Assembly (NCBI GenBank): GCA_903824935.1
Contig: CAIJYT010000081.1
Location: 1-33,964 of the forward strand
Direction: 5' to 3'
DNA length: 33,964 nucleotides
DNA from: an uncultured Bacteroidales bacterium
Lineage (GTDB): Bacteria; Bacteroidota; Bacteroidia; Bacteroidales; FEN-979
Part shown: positions 26,026 to 33,665 of the stretch, in pieces
Layout: each line of letters begins with the position of its first letter
Position numbering within the stretch: the stretch's first letter is position 1
Position numbers and translations under genes: made by a program
The notes under the pieces: model-generated
Database searches by the model: none
Told to the model about the DNA's origin: nothing
What the model saw: only the letters and a program-made list of their open reading frames with translations

Positions 26026-27203
26026 CGGGCGGATGTGGGGGTGAGTTTGATCATCAAAACATCGTGAGGAGCAAGGGTACCTTTCACATTATCCTTTGAG
26101 GAGCCTGCATCCTGGTGCTTCCAGAGATCTCTTATTGCAAAGCTCCCATCAACAGTGAACTTTTTGATCGTGGTTTTCAGATCCTGTTCAAAATTAAGGG
26201 TCTGTGGTCCCCGGTTAATGAAGCAGAATGCATAAGCCCCTCCTTCGAGCGGCTTGAACCATATCTCAAGGTCCCCGTATTTCATCCAGCGGGTGGCTGA
26301 AATGCCCAGCTTATCCTGGTCAATAGACAGCACCTCCTTATTGGTTAGGATCTCCAGGGTTTCCTTACCCATCTTCCGCAGGTCGTTTCCTGCCATCAGA
26401 GGGGAAGAAAACATTGACCACATGCTGAGGTGCAGGCGTTCTTCGGAAGGGGTTAAAACCCCGTTTCCGATCTCAAGCATATCAGCGTCATTCCAGTGCC
26501 CTGGACCTGTATACTGGCCTATATCGGTAAAAAGGTCGATGATCTGCAACACACCGTTCCCTCCCCAGTAATTTTTACAGTCAAAACAATTGATAATATC
26601 CTCGGTCGACCTCCACAGATGACCGATATCCGACGCCCATTCCCAGGGTTTGCTCACACCCCATTCGCAGATGCTGAAAACCACAGGCCTGCCGGCTTTG
26701 TACAAGGCATCGCGCATAGTGATATAGGATGATTCTGGATTCTGTTTCCCGTAGTTGCACCAGTCATACTTCAGGTAGTCGGCGCCCCAGGAAGCATAGG
26801 TACGTGCATCCTGGAACTCGTATCCCCTGCTCCCCGGCCTTCCCTGGCAGGTTGCTGTTCCCGCATCGGAATAAATGCCGAATTTCAGTCCTTTTGAATG
26901 AATATAATCTCCCAGGCTCTTCATCCCCGAAGGAAACCTCTTCGGGTCTGCTATAATATTGCCTGATGAGTCTCTCCCGATCTGCCAGCAATCATCAATT
27001 ACAAGATACCTGTATCCCGCATCCCGCATCCCGTTAGCAGCCATTGCATCGGCAGTTTCGCGAATAGTTTGCTCGTTAATATCACAGCCGAATTTATTCC
27101 AGCTGTTCCAGCCCATGGGCGGCGTCATTGCAAGGTTCCCGAACTTCTGGGCATTCACGAAGGCTGCAGTCAGCAGCAGGCTTATCAATAAATATTTTCT
27201 CAT
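26022..27203 (-). CDS. GH27 alpha-galactosidase
   Basis: 393 residues with a signal peptide (1-18, ending VNAQ), so periplasmic or surface. The N-terminal barrel opens with LAMTPPMGWNSWNKFGC, the GH27 hallmark. The predicted nucleophile D147 lies in YLKYDWCN. The acid/base D202 lies in WRSTEDI, the R-x-x-x-D motif. HWNDADMLEIGNG is also conserved. A C-terminal beta-sandwich follows (about 305-393). It releases terminal alpha-linked galactose from galactomannan, melibiose-type sugars or glycolipids. Its stop overlaps the stop of the caspase-like gene: the palindrome TTAA at 26022-26025 supplies TAA on both strands. No T9SS tail is present, unlike the GH13 enzyme of this window. Confidence 0.96.
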   Translation of the reverse strand: MRKYLLISLLLTAAFVNAQKFGNLAMTPPMGWNSWNKFGCDINEQTIRETADAMAANGMRDAGYRYLVIDDCWQIGRDSSGNIIADPKRFPSGMKSLGDYIHSKGLKFGIYSDAGTATCQGRPGSRGYEFQDARTYASWGADYLKYDWCNYGKQNPESSYITMRDALYKAGRPVVFSICEWGVSKPWEWASDIGHLWRSTEDIINCFDCKNYWGGNGVLQIIDLFTDIGQYTGPGHWNDADMLEIGNGVLTPSEERLHLSMWSMFSSPLMAGNDLRKMGKETLEILTNKEVLSIDQDKLGISATRWMKYGDLEIWFKPLEGGAYAFCFINRGPQTLNFEQDLKTTIKKFTVDGSFAIRDLWKHQDAGSSKDNVKGTLAPHDVLMIKLTPTSAR

Positions 27204-27225
27204 TTTACTTTGGGTTAGCCGGAGG

Positions 27226-27256
27226 TAAAGTTAGAAAAAAGAGCAGCCACCTGCTC
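27226..27256 (-). promoter_or_regulatory. Possible GH27 promoter box with adjacent palindrome
   Basis: On the minus strand TAACTTTA (27233 to 27226) is one mismatch from TAnnTTTG, 23 bases ahead of the GH27 ATG. Just upstream, GAGCAG (27241-27246) and CTGCTC (27251-27256) form a perfect 6-bp palindrome with a CCAC loop, where an operator would sit. The palindrome is flanked by A- and T-runs, so it also resembles a small terminator. Confidence 0.4.
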
Positions 27257-27262
27257 ATCTTT

Positions 27263-27290
27263 TTGCTTGTCGGTAAAAAATGTAATTTTA
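27263..27290 (+). promoter_or_regulatory. Possible promoter of the small membrane protein gene
   Basis: TTG (27263-27265), a 17-base gap, then TAATTTTA (27283-27290), one mismatch from TAnnTTTG, 36 bases ahead of the ATG at 27327. Confidence 0.35.
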
Positions 27291-27326
27291 CTCATTTCCT
27301 TTACGGAAAGATATCATCCATATTAT

Positions 27327-27584
27327 ATGAAGCGTAAATTCACACGGATTCTCGGGATTTCATTGATTATCCTGACCTGGATAATATGGGGAGTGATTTT
27401 CATCCTGCCATTTTTCAAACTCACACTCACCCAGTATGCCATCGCTTACCCGGTACTTCTTGCTGCAACGAATCTCTTCTGGGTTGGTGCGGCCCTGGTA
27501 GGGAAAGAGCTGATTCAGAAATATAATATTATGCCAGGGATTAAAAAGCTGTTTCAGAAGCTAAAAAAGAAAAAGGAGGTTTGA
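27327..27584 (+). CDS. Small two-helix membrane protein, transporter-suffix-like
   Basis: 85 residues from the ATG at 27327. A non-ATG start 20 codons upstream is possible but would add a poorly hydrophobic extension. Two membrane segments are clear: about 8-29 (LGISLIILTWIIWGVIFILPFF) and about 35-57, ending NLFWVGAALVGKEL. A very basic C-terminus rich in lysine follows. The WG, PFF and FWxGxxLxGKE pattern resembles the short transporter-suffix domain proteins, a comparison made from memory. No transporter gene is adjacent. Function unknown. Confidence 0.7.
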   Translation: MKRKFTRILGISLIILTWIIWGVIFILPFFKLTLTQYAIAYPVLLAATNLFWVGAALVGKELIQKYNIMPGIKKLFQKLKKKKEV

Positions 27585-27597
27585 AATTCCTCCTTTT
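27571..27597. terminator. Bidirectional intrinsic terminator
   Basis: AAAAGGAGG (27571-27579) and CCTCCTTTT (27589-27597) form a perfect 9-bp stem with a 9-base loop. Reading plus, the stem ends in a T-run. Reading minus, it is followed by TCTTTTTT. It overlaps the last codons of the small membrane protein gene and lies 33 bases past the lpxD stop, so it can end both convergent transcripts. Confidence 0.85.
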
Positions 27598-27629
27598 CCA
27601 ATATTGGCGCACAACTTCTGAAAAACTTA

Positions 27630-28664
27630 TTAATCCGGTGTTCCCTGCTTCCTTTCCTTCTCAAGCTTCTCAAGCCGTTCTACAATTTTCGGAAAATTGC
27701 GGAAATAAATGATCGACTTTCTATATTTTGAGACTTCCATCGCAGGAGAGCCAAGATAACTGAGCCCCGGGGTGGTCAGGCTTTTAGATACTCCTGTTGC
27801 CCCTCCCATTGAAGTATTATCGGCGATGGTCAGATGTGGAGCCATTGCAACATGCCCGCTGATAAGGCAGTTCTTTCCAACCTTTGTAGACCCTGCAATC
27901 CCTGTACCGGCAGCAATATAAGTATTCTCACCTACCTCACAATTATGGGCCACATGAATCAGGTTATCAAATTTCACCCCTTTTCTGATGATGGTTGAGC
28001 CTAAAGTTGCACGGTCGATGGTACAATTGGCTCCCATCTCCACATCATCTTCTATGACTACATTCCCGATCTGGGGAATTTTTTTATTCCCCTCGTTTTG
28101 AGGAACAAACCTGAATCCATCAGATCCTATGACCACACCGGCATGAAAAATGCAGTTTTTCCCGATAATGTTATCTGAATAAATTTTAACTCCGGGATAG
28201 AGTATGGTGTTGTCGCCTATCCTGGTATTGTCGCCGATATATACCTGCGGGTAGATCTTGACATTATTCCCGATATGGGTATTTTCACCGATAGAAGCAT
28301 ATTCCCCCACGTACAGATTTTCACCCAGTACGGCTGACTCCGCAATGCAACATTGTTTCGAAATACCGCTTTTGTTATTTTTTATCTGGTTATAAAGTTC
28401 CAGTAATTTTGCAAAGGCTACCTCGGCGCTGTCCACCCTGATGAGGGTGCTTTTTACAGGGTGTTCCTGTATGAAAGATTTGTTAACTATAACGATGGAC
28501 GCTTCCGTCGTATAGATGAAGTGTGTATACAGCGGGTTAGAAAGAAACGAGATGGAACCGGGCTTGCCTTCTTCGATTCTTGAAACCTGGTTAATGGTTG
28601 TTTCCGGATTGCCTTCAACTATTCCGTTTACCAGTTCGGAGATCTGTTTTGCAGTGAAGTTCAT
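27630..28664 (-). CDS. lpxD: UDP-3-O-acylglucosamine N-acyltransferase
   Basis: 344 residues from the ATG at 28664, close to the usual 341; upstream in-frame codons lack an ATG. An N-terminal uridine-binding domain (about 1-100, NQVSRIEEGKPGSISFLSNP) precedes a long left-handed beta-helix of hexapeptide repeats such as IGENTHIGNNVKI. The catalytic H240 lies in HVAHNCEVG. A C-terminal helix (about 315-340) completes the family shape. LpxD performs the third step of lipid A synthesis, adding the amide-linked acyl chain, as a cytosolic trimer. No other lipid A gene is in the window, so this may be a stand-alone or second copy. Confidence 0.95.
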   Translation of the reverse strand: MNFTAKQISELVNGIVEGNPETTINQVSRIEEGKPGSISFLSNPLYTHFIYTTEASIVIVNKSFIQEHPVKSTLIRVDSAEVAFAKLLELYNQIKNNKSGISKQCCIAESAVLGENLYVGEYASIGENTHIGNNVKIYPQVYIGDNTRIGDNTILYPGVKIYSDNIIGKNCIFHAGVVIGSDGFRFVPQNEGNKKIPQIGNVVIEDDVEMGANCTIDRATLGSTIIRKGVKFDNLIHVAHNCEVGENTYIAAGTGIAGSTKVGKNCLISGHVAMAPHLTIADNTSMGGATGVSKSLTTPGLSYLGSPAMEVSKYRKSIIYFRNFPKIVERLEKLEKERKQGTPD

Positions 28665-29016
28665 GATCTGACAATTAAAGTGGATTTGATTTCGGCGCAC
28701 AATTTACACATAATTTCCAAGCAAAAATCTCTGCCACACAGGAGAGACACCCTGGCAACAATTTTCTTATTGAGTTGATCCAATCCATCAAAAAAGGACC
28801 CAAAACATAATGATATTTTTGTAGTTGAGGCTGTATACTGCAGAGACAAAGACATTCAGCCGTTTGTCTTTACTATCAATGAAGAAGGATTACCGGTACT
28901 GATAGATGCACATTTATAGCAAATGCAGTGAATTTACGTGAATCTTACAGTGAATGATGCATCCTGTAAGAGAAACATTATTATCTTTATCACGCCATGC
29001 ATTTAACTAACTGACC
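28665..29016. other. Divergent intergenic region between lpxD and the kinase gene
   Basis: 352 bases with no supported gene. TATCTTTA at 28982-28989, one mismatch from TAnnTTTG, may be the -7 box of the kinase gene. A plus-strand frame is open at 28779-28919 for 46 codons, with a protein-like stretch such as PFVFTINEEGLPVLIDAHL, but it has no ATG, GTG or TTG start. It could be the remnant of a lost gene or chance. No RNA gene or strong hairpin is apparent. Confidence 0.5.
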
Positions 29017-30858
29017 TTGAACAGACTCTTCCTCCTGACCTTGTTGCCCGCCGCCATCCTACTAACCACCACACTGCATGGCCAGAAAAAGATGTCCCCG
29101 GCACAGTTCGATTCCCTCTATGATATGGCTATCGTTCGACTCGGGAAAGACCGGACAGCCGCTATGAAATGCGTTGAGACGCTCTCGGCTGCCACAGAGC
29201 CCCTCTCCGTTATCCAGCGTGCAAGGTTAAGTTACTTGCAGATGAAGCTGAAGGATACTGTCGGGGCAGGAAAGAGGGTCCCGGAAATTAAAACACTACC
29301 CCCTCCCGGTTCGCCCGGATATACTGACTCCCTGCCATATTACGCCCGGTGGTACCTCGAGCGTTCCATGCCTGATATGGCGATTCCCCTGCTGATGAAA
29401 GCCCTGGAGATTTTGCCGGTAAACTCGGGGGATGCGGACCATGCGAGGATAGAACTCTGCGAGGCCTACCGTCAGAAACAGGAATACCATAAAGGGGTCA
29501 CCCTGATAGAAAACCTGCTCGAACGGCAGTCGGCGCTCACCGAAAGGAATGTGGCCTATGCCTATAACCGGCTTGCAGCGCTGTACAACGAATGGGGAAA
29601 ACCTGCCGAAAGCTGCAGGGATTCGGTTATAAAATACTCCCGTCTCTGCCTGGAACTCTCCGAAAAAACAGGCGATAAACCCAGCCTCGCAGCAGCCCAG
29701 AATGAACTGAGCCTTCAGTATCTCCTCAGGAGAGAGTACCTCAGTGCCCTTGAACTCTCGCAGCGGGCGGTTTCCAACTTCCTCTCCTGCGGGATGCCGT
29801 TCCAGGCGATGAACGCACTCATCCTCCAGAGCAATATTTACCTTGGGCAAAAGCAGTACAGGCAGGCTCTCGGGGCACTTCAGGAAGCCACAGGATTGGC
29901 GCCTTTATGGGAAAACCGCAACCTCTATATGCGGATCTACTACCAGTATGCCAACATTTATACGACTACCGGGGATTACAGGGAGGCCGCAGGGTTCCTT
30001 TCCCTCTGCCTCAACCTTCAGACTGAGTTCTACGGAGACCGCATTAACAACCAGATCGTAGAGCAGTCAGCCCGCTTCGATCTCTTCGTCAAGGAGCAGA
30101 GGATCAAGGATGAGCAGAAAAAGAACGAATACAACCACAGGCAGATCATTTTTCTAATCATCATCTCCATCACACTCATTCTTGCGTTTGTTTTCAGCCT
30201 GTTCTATTTCAGGCTGAAAAGGCAGGGGGATATGAAGCAAAAGCTTATCGAGGCAGTTGTGGAAACTGAAAACAACGAACGAAGACGCATCGCCCGCGAC
30301 CTCCACGACGGGCTAGGCCCCCTGCTCTCGGCCATCAACCATTATTTCCAGGCTTTCCTCGATGCGAAACCCGAAAGCCGGGATGCCATCCGTGAAAGGC
30401 TGCAAACCGTGATCTCGGAGGCAATAGATGAGGTGTCGAGGATCTCCCATAATATCAGTCCGCATGTACTTGAAAAACACGGGCTGATGACAGCTCTCAA
30501 CAACCTCATGGCCCCGCTCACGGCCAATGGGAAATACGAGGTCGTATTTAACTCCAAACTGGAACAGAAGCTGTCCCAGGAAACCGAACTCACCGTATAC
30601 CGCTGCATCACCGAGCTGCTGAACAACACCATGAAACACGCGGAGGCCGTCAGGATCAGCCTCGACATCAGGCTTTCGGGTAACCAGCTGCTGATCATTT
30701 ATTCAGATAACGGGAAGGGATTCGACCCGGCTTCGGTGAAAACTTCAGGCATGGGGCTTCACAACATCCGGAACAGGGTGGAATCCTCCGGAGGGACCCT
30801 CTCAATGGAAAGCTCCCCTGATGCAGGAATATTAGTCAGTATAATCATACCCGTTTGA
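29017..30858 (+). CDS. TPR-sensor histidine kinase (HisKA_3 type)
   Basis: 613 residues from a TTG at 29017; this start gives a clean signal peptide (about 1-22, ending LHGQ), and the nearby ATG (28997) is out of frame. Residues about 115-365 are periplasmic TPR-like repeats (RREYLSALELSQRAV, GQKQYRQALGALQEA). One membrane helix lies at about 375-397. The kinase part has the HisKA_3 dimerisation helix with phosphoacceptor H430 in ARDLHDGLG, and an ATPase domain (about 515-613) with NNTMKHA (N box), SDNGKGFD and GMGLHNI. It should phosphorylate the response regulator encoded two bases downstream. The stimulus is unknown. Confidence 0.94.
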   Translation: MNRLFLLTLLPAAILLTTTLHGQKKMSPAQFDSLYDMAIVRLGKDRTAAMKCVETLSAATEPLSVIQRARLSYLQMKLKDTVGAGKRVPEIKTLPPPGSPGYTDSLPYYARWYLERSMPDMAIPLLMKALEILPVNSGDADHARIELCEAYRQKQEYHKGVTLIENLLERQSALTERNVAYAYNRLAALYNEWGKPAESCRDSVIKYSRLCLELSEKTGDKPSLAAAQNELSLQYLLRREYLSALELSQRAVSNFLSCGMPFQAMNALILQSNIYLGQKQYRQALGALQEATGLAPLWENRNLYMRIYYQYANIYTTTGDYREAAGFLSLCLNLQTEFYGDRINNQIVEQSARFDLFVKEQRIKDEQKKNEYNHRQIIFLIIISITLILAFVFSLFYFRLKRQGDMKQKLIEAVVETENNERRRIARDLHDGLGPLLSAINHYFQAFLDAKPESRDAIRERLQTVISEAIDEVSRISHNISPHVLEKHGLMTALNNLMAPLTANGKYEVVFNSKLEQKLSQETELTVYRCITELLNNTMKHAEAVRISLDIRLSGNQLLIIYSDNGKGFDPASVKTSGMGLHNIRNRVESSGGTLSMESSPDAGILVSIIIPV

Positions 30859-30860
30859 TC

Positions 30861-31499
30861 ATGGAAAAGATCAGGATTGCCATCATCGACGACCACGACC
30901 TCTTCAGGGAGGGCATCATCCTTGTGTTAAGCCAGATTGAAGGCTTTGAAGTGGTGTTCAACAGCCCCGACGGCAGACTCTTCGTGGAGGCGCTTGCCGG
31001 GAGCGAAGTGGACGTTGCACTCATGGATATTGAAATGCCCGCACTCAACGGGGCCCTCACTACTCAAAAGGCACTGGAGGTGAAACCCGGACTCAAAGTG
31101 ATCGCCCTTACCATGTTTTCCGATACAGGCCATTACACCCAGATGATACAGGCCGGGGTCAAAGGTTTTATCCTCAAGAAAGCCAATAAGTTCGAACTGG
31201 AGCAGGCCATACTCACCGTACACAGGGGAGGGAGCTTTTTCAGCCAGGAGATACTGCAACAGCTTGCCTTCAGGTATAACGGCAAGACGACGGGTGAAGA
31301 GGAACTCACTACCCGCGAAATGGAGATCATGGTGCTGATCTGCCAGGGACTTACTTCCCAGGAGATATCCGAGAGGCTTCACATCTCGACCAAAACGGTA
31401 GAAACACACAGGTGCAACCTTTTTCTCAAAGCCGGGGTCCGCAACGTGGCAGGCCTTATCGCCTGGGCCGTCAGGAACCAGTATTATTCCATGAGCTGA
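30861..31499 (+). CDS. NarL/FixJ-family response regulator
   Basis: 212 residues, starting at the ATG two bases after the kinase stop; a TTG overlapping that stop is less likely. The receiver carries D10 and D11 in the acid pocket (IIDDHD), phosphoacceptor D56 (LMDIEMP), T84 (ALTMF) and K106 (KGFILKKA). A LuxR-type helix-turn-helix occupies about 145-205 (LTTREMEIMVLICQG, SQEISERLHISTKTVETHR). All expected signalling residues are present, so it is predicted to be an active DNA-binding regulator. The targets may include the downstream genes, but no binding site can be read. Confidence 0.95.
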   Translation: MEKIRIAIIDDHDLFREGIILVLSQIEGFEVVFNSPDGRLFVEALAGSEVDVALMDIEMPALNGALTTQKALEVKPGLKVIALTMFSDTGHYTQMIQAGVKGFILKKANKFELEQAILTVHRGGSFFSQEILQQLAFRYNGKTTGEEELTTREMEIMVLICQGLTSQEISERLHISTKTVETHRCNLFLKAGVRNVAGLIAWAVRNQYYSMS

Positions 31500-31620
31500 T
31501 TCGGCTTTAGGGTTTCCCCTTAGCTGATTTCAGGTCATTCCCCTTTTTCTTTCATTGCTTCTACTGATTACTACGGATGTCTTCTGCAGTAATTTCACAT
31601 CCTGGTTCATTGTGCATCCC

Positions 31621-31989
31621 ATGATAGTGATCGCTCTTGCCGACGGAAACCCGACCTACTGCCAGGGACTGAAAACCATGCTTGAACAGGTGGAAGGCTT
31701 CAGGGTGGTTTTAATGCCTGCTGACGGCTTCTGCCGGAAGTTTGCCGAAGATCCCTCCCTGGACATCCTTCTGGCTGATGTGGACCTTCTCCAGTCTTGC
31801 CTGGAAAGGGCAGGAGGGAAAAAGCAGCTTCAGCCCCCTCCCGGGACCATCGTTCTGACCATGGACCGGGACGAGCTGAACTCCCCTCATTACGGGCAGG
31901 AACTGCTTTACAAGGGATCGGGTAAGAGGGAGTTCGAGGAGAGGATCAAGAAACTGGTGCTCAATGGAAGCGTATCACAGAACACTTAA
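31621..31989 (+). CDS. Free-standing degenerate receiver-like protein
   Basis: 122 residues from the ATG at 31621; an in-frame non-ATG start 22 codons earlier is less likely. It aligns by eye with the receiver of the preceding regulator (LADGNPTYCQGLKTMLEQVEGFRVV beside IDDHDLFREGIILVLSQIEGFEVV, about residues 6-30). It lacks any helix-turn-helix. Of the acid pocket only D8 remains, with A7 in place of the first Asp. A candidate phosphoacceptor D53 (LLADVDL), T80 (VLTMD) and K98 (LLYKG) are kept. The alpha4-beta5 region is shortened. It looks like a diverged duplicate that might compete for or sense the kinase. Its stop lies 4 bases before the next gene. Confidence 0.7.
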   Translation: MIVIALADGNPTYCQGLKTMLEQVEGFRVVLMPADGFCRKFAEDPSLDILLADVDLLQSCLERAGGKKQLQPPPGTIVLTMDRDELNSPHYGQELLYKGSGKREFEERIKKLVLNGSVSQNT

Positions 31990-31993
31990 GATA

Positions 31994-33580
31994 ATGAAAA
32001 AAAGGATCCTGATGTTATTCCTGACGCTGTTTGTCGCTTCAGGGCCGGCCCTGATCTCATGCAAAAAAAGCCCGTCAACCGATGATACCAGTGTTGTTGG
32101 TGCTCATCCCAACGACGCCGACCGGCCCCTTCCATACACCAATGCCGACTGGATGGCCGGGATCGACGACAGCAGGTACATTTCGGAACTCTCGATCCCG
32201 GGAACCCATGATTGCGGAGCCGATCTCCACACCTCCGAGCAGGGAGCCGCATGGGCTAATGTCATTGCCCAGGATTTTCGTCTTTCAAACCAGATGTTGC
32301 TGGGGGTTAGATGGTTCGACGTGCGGCTGAGCGATGATGCCGGGACGATGACAGTATATCACTGGAATTATTATCTTCACAAGAATTTCACCGATCTGAT
32401 CACCCAGGCCATCGGTTTCCTGAATGCTCATCCAACAGAAACAGTTGTCTTCATGATCAAGCAGGAACATTCCACGAGGGGTGATGATGCCTTTGCCAAT
32501 GGGATCTGGTGCGGCTACCTCTATCCTTACCTCAGCCACTTCTGGCTTGAAAACCATATCCCCCAACTGGGTGAAGTGAGGGGGAAGATAGTGATCATGA
32601 GGCAGTTTGAAGGCACCCACGGATACCCCATGGGCTCGCCCCTGATCTGGCAGGAAAACAGCACGGGGAATATGTACATGTCCGACAATAACTTTTATTT
32701 CTATGTGCAGGATCATTATTCCCTGGGCACTGTTGAAATAAGCACCAAGATTTCTGAGATAGAGTCCTGTATAGAAAAAGCGCATGCAGAGCCTTATCCT
32801 TACCGATGTTTGTATATCAATTTCACCAGCGCTGAGCGGCAGGGTTCGCAAACCCTGGAGCATATCAGCTCCGAAATCACGCCGGCCATCGACACTTACC
32901 TGCAATCGAAAAATTATCAGAATGTAGGAGTGATCATGGTCAACTTTGCAGGAGGCTCCGACGACGACGAAGTGCATACAGGTTTTGTCCAGACTATCCT
33001 CAACCTGAATAATTTCAGCAATACCCTGCAGATCGGGACCCAATGCTGGATGAACCATAACCTGAGGGTCACAACATATAGAAATGGTGATGCAATACCT
33101 CAAGTGCAGGATGCGGCAAAATGGGACACACTGACCACCGGAGCCTGGTGCTATTACAATAACGATTCAACGCATGAAGTCTTCGACGGCAAACTTTATA
33201 ACTGGTATGCAGTGCACGATAAGAGGGGCCTGGCGCCGCAAGGCTGGCATGTGGCCAGAACCGGTGAATGGGATACACTCATCAGTTACGCCGGGGGTTC
33301 AACCGTGGCTGCGGGTAAACTCAAAGATGCCGGAACCCTGCACTGGATGTCACCCAACACAGGAGGGATGAATGACTATTTGTTTACCGCCACGCCAGCG
33401 GGCGCTCGCTGGGGATCCACATTCGGGAGTAATGGTATCACTGCTTTGTTCTGGACCTCTACCGATTCAGGTACAAACGACGCATCCTGCATCTGGATGA
33501 ATTTTGATAACCCGGCTGTTCAAATCCAGACCTATCCCAGGATCAATGGGTTTTCAGTTCGTTGTGTGAAAAATAATTAG
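31994..33580 (+). CDS. Lipoprotein fusing a PI-PLC-like domain to a FISUMP domain
   Basis: 528 residues from the ATG at 31994; an upstream ATG (31964) overlaps the previous gene and would hide the lipoprotein signal. The lipobox LISC (20-23) predicts lipidation at C23. Residues about 52-340 match bacterial phosphatidylinositol-specific phospholipase C: SIPGTHDCGA with H72 and D73, VRWFDVRL with R111, and TVYHWN with H123 as the second catalytic histidine. Residues about 343-528 match the Fibrobacter succinogenes major paralogous (FISUMP) domain: IGTQCWMNHNLR, YNWYAVHD, GLAPQGWHVA, FWTST and GFSVRCVK. The enzyme domain would cleave phosphoinositol-type lipids or anchors. The FISUMP domain may bind a surface partner; its role is unknown. 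Confidence 0.9.
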   Translation: MKKRILMLFLTLFVASGPALISCKKSPSTDDTSVVGAHPNDADRPLPYTNADWMAGIDDSRYISELSIPGTHDCGADLHTSEQGAAWANVIAQDFRLSNQMLLGVRWFDVRLSDDAGTMTVYHWNYYLHKNFTDLITQAIGFLNAHPTETVVFMIKQEHSTRGDDAFANGIWCGYLYPYLSHFWLENHIPQLGEVRGKIVIMRQFEGTHGYPMGSPLIWQENSTGNMYMSDNNFYFYVQDHYSLGTVEISTKISEIESCIEKAHAEPYPYRCLYINFTSAERQGSQTLEHISSEITPAIDTYLQSKNYQNVGVIMVNFAGGSDDDEVHTGFVQTILNLNNFSNTLQIGTQCWMNHNLRVTTYRNGDAIPQVQDAAKWDTLTTGAWCYYNNDSTHEVFDGKLYNWYAVHDKRGLAPQGWHVARTGEWDTLISYAGGSTVAAGKLKDAGTLHWMSPNTGGMNDYLFTATPAGARWGSTFGSNGITALFWTSTDSGTNDASCIWMNFDNPAVQIQTYPRINGFSVRCVKNN

Positions 33581-33665
33581 AATGTTTTACCGGAATGTTC
33601 TTACTGCTAATCGTAAATATCAAATAATCAATTAATAACAATTCAAACACAGAAAGGAATAATTT

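Noticed and set aside
28779-28919. 46-codon open frame with a protein-like C-terminal end in the lpxD/kinase gap
   Set aside because: It has no ATG, GTG or TTG start, is preceded directly by a stop, and matches no family I recognise; kept only as a note in the intergenic entry.
29296-29850. 184-codon minus-strand frame opposite the kinase sensor region
   Set aside because: Antisense to coherent TPR coding sequence, no signal or motif.
32285-33103. 272-codon minus-strand frame opposite the PI-PLC/FISUMP gene
   Set aside because: Long but antisense to a gene with intact catalytic motifs, and its translation matches nothing I recognise.
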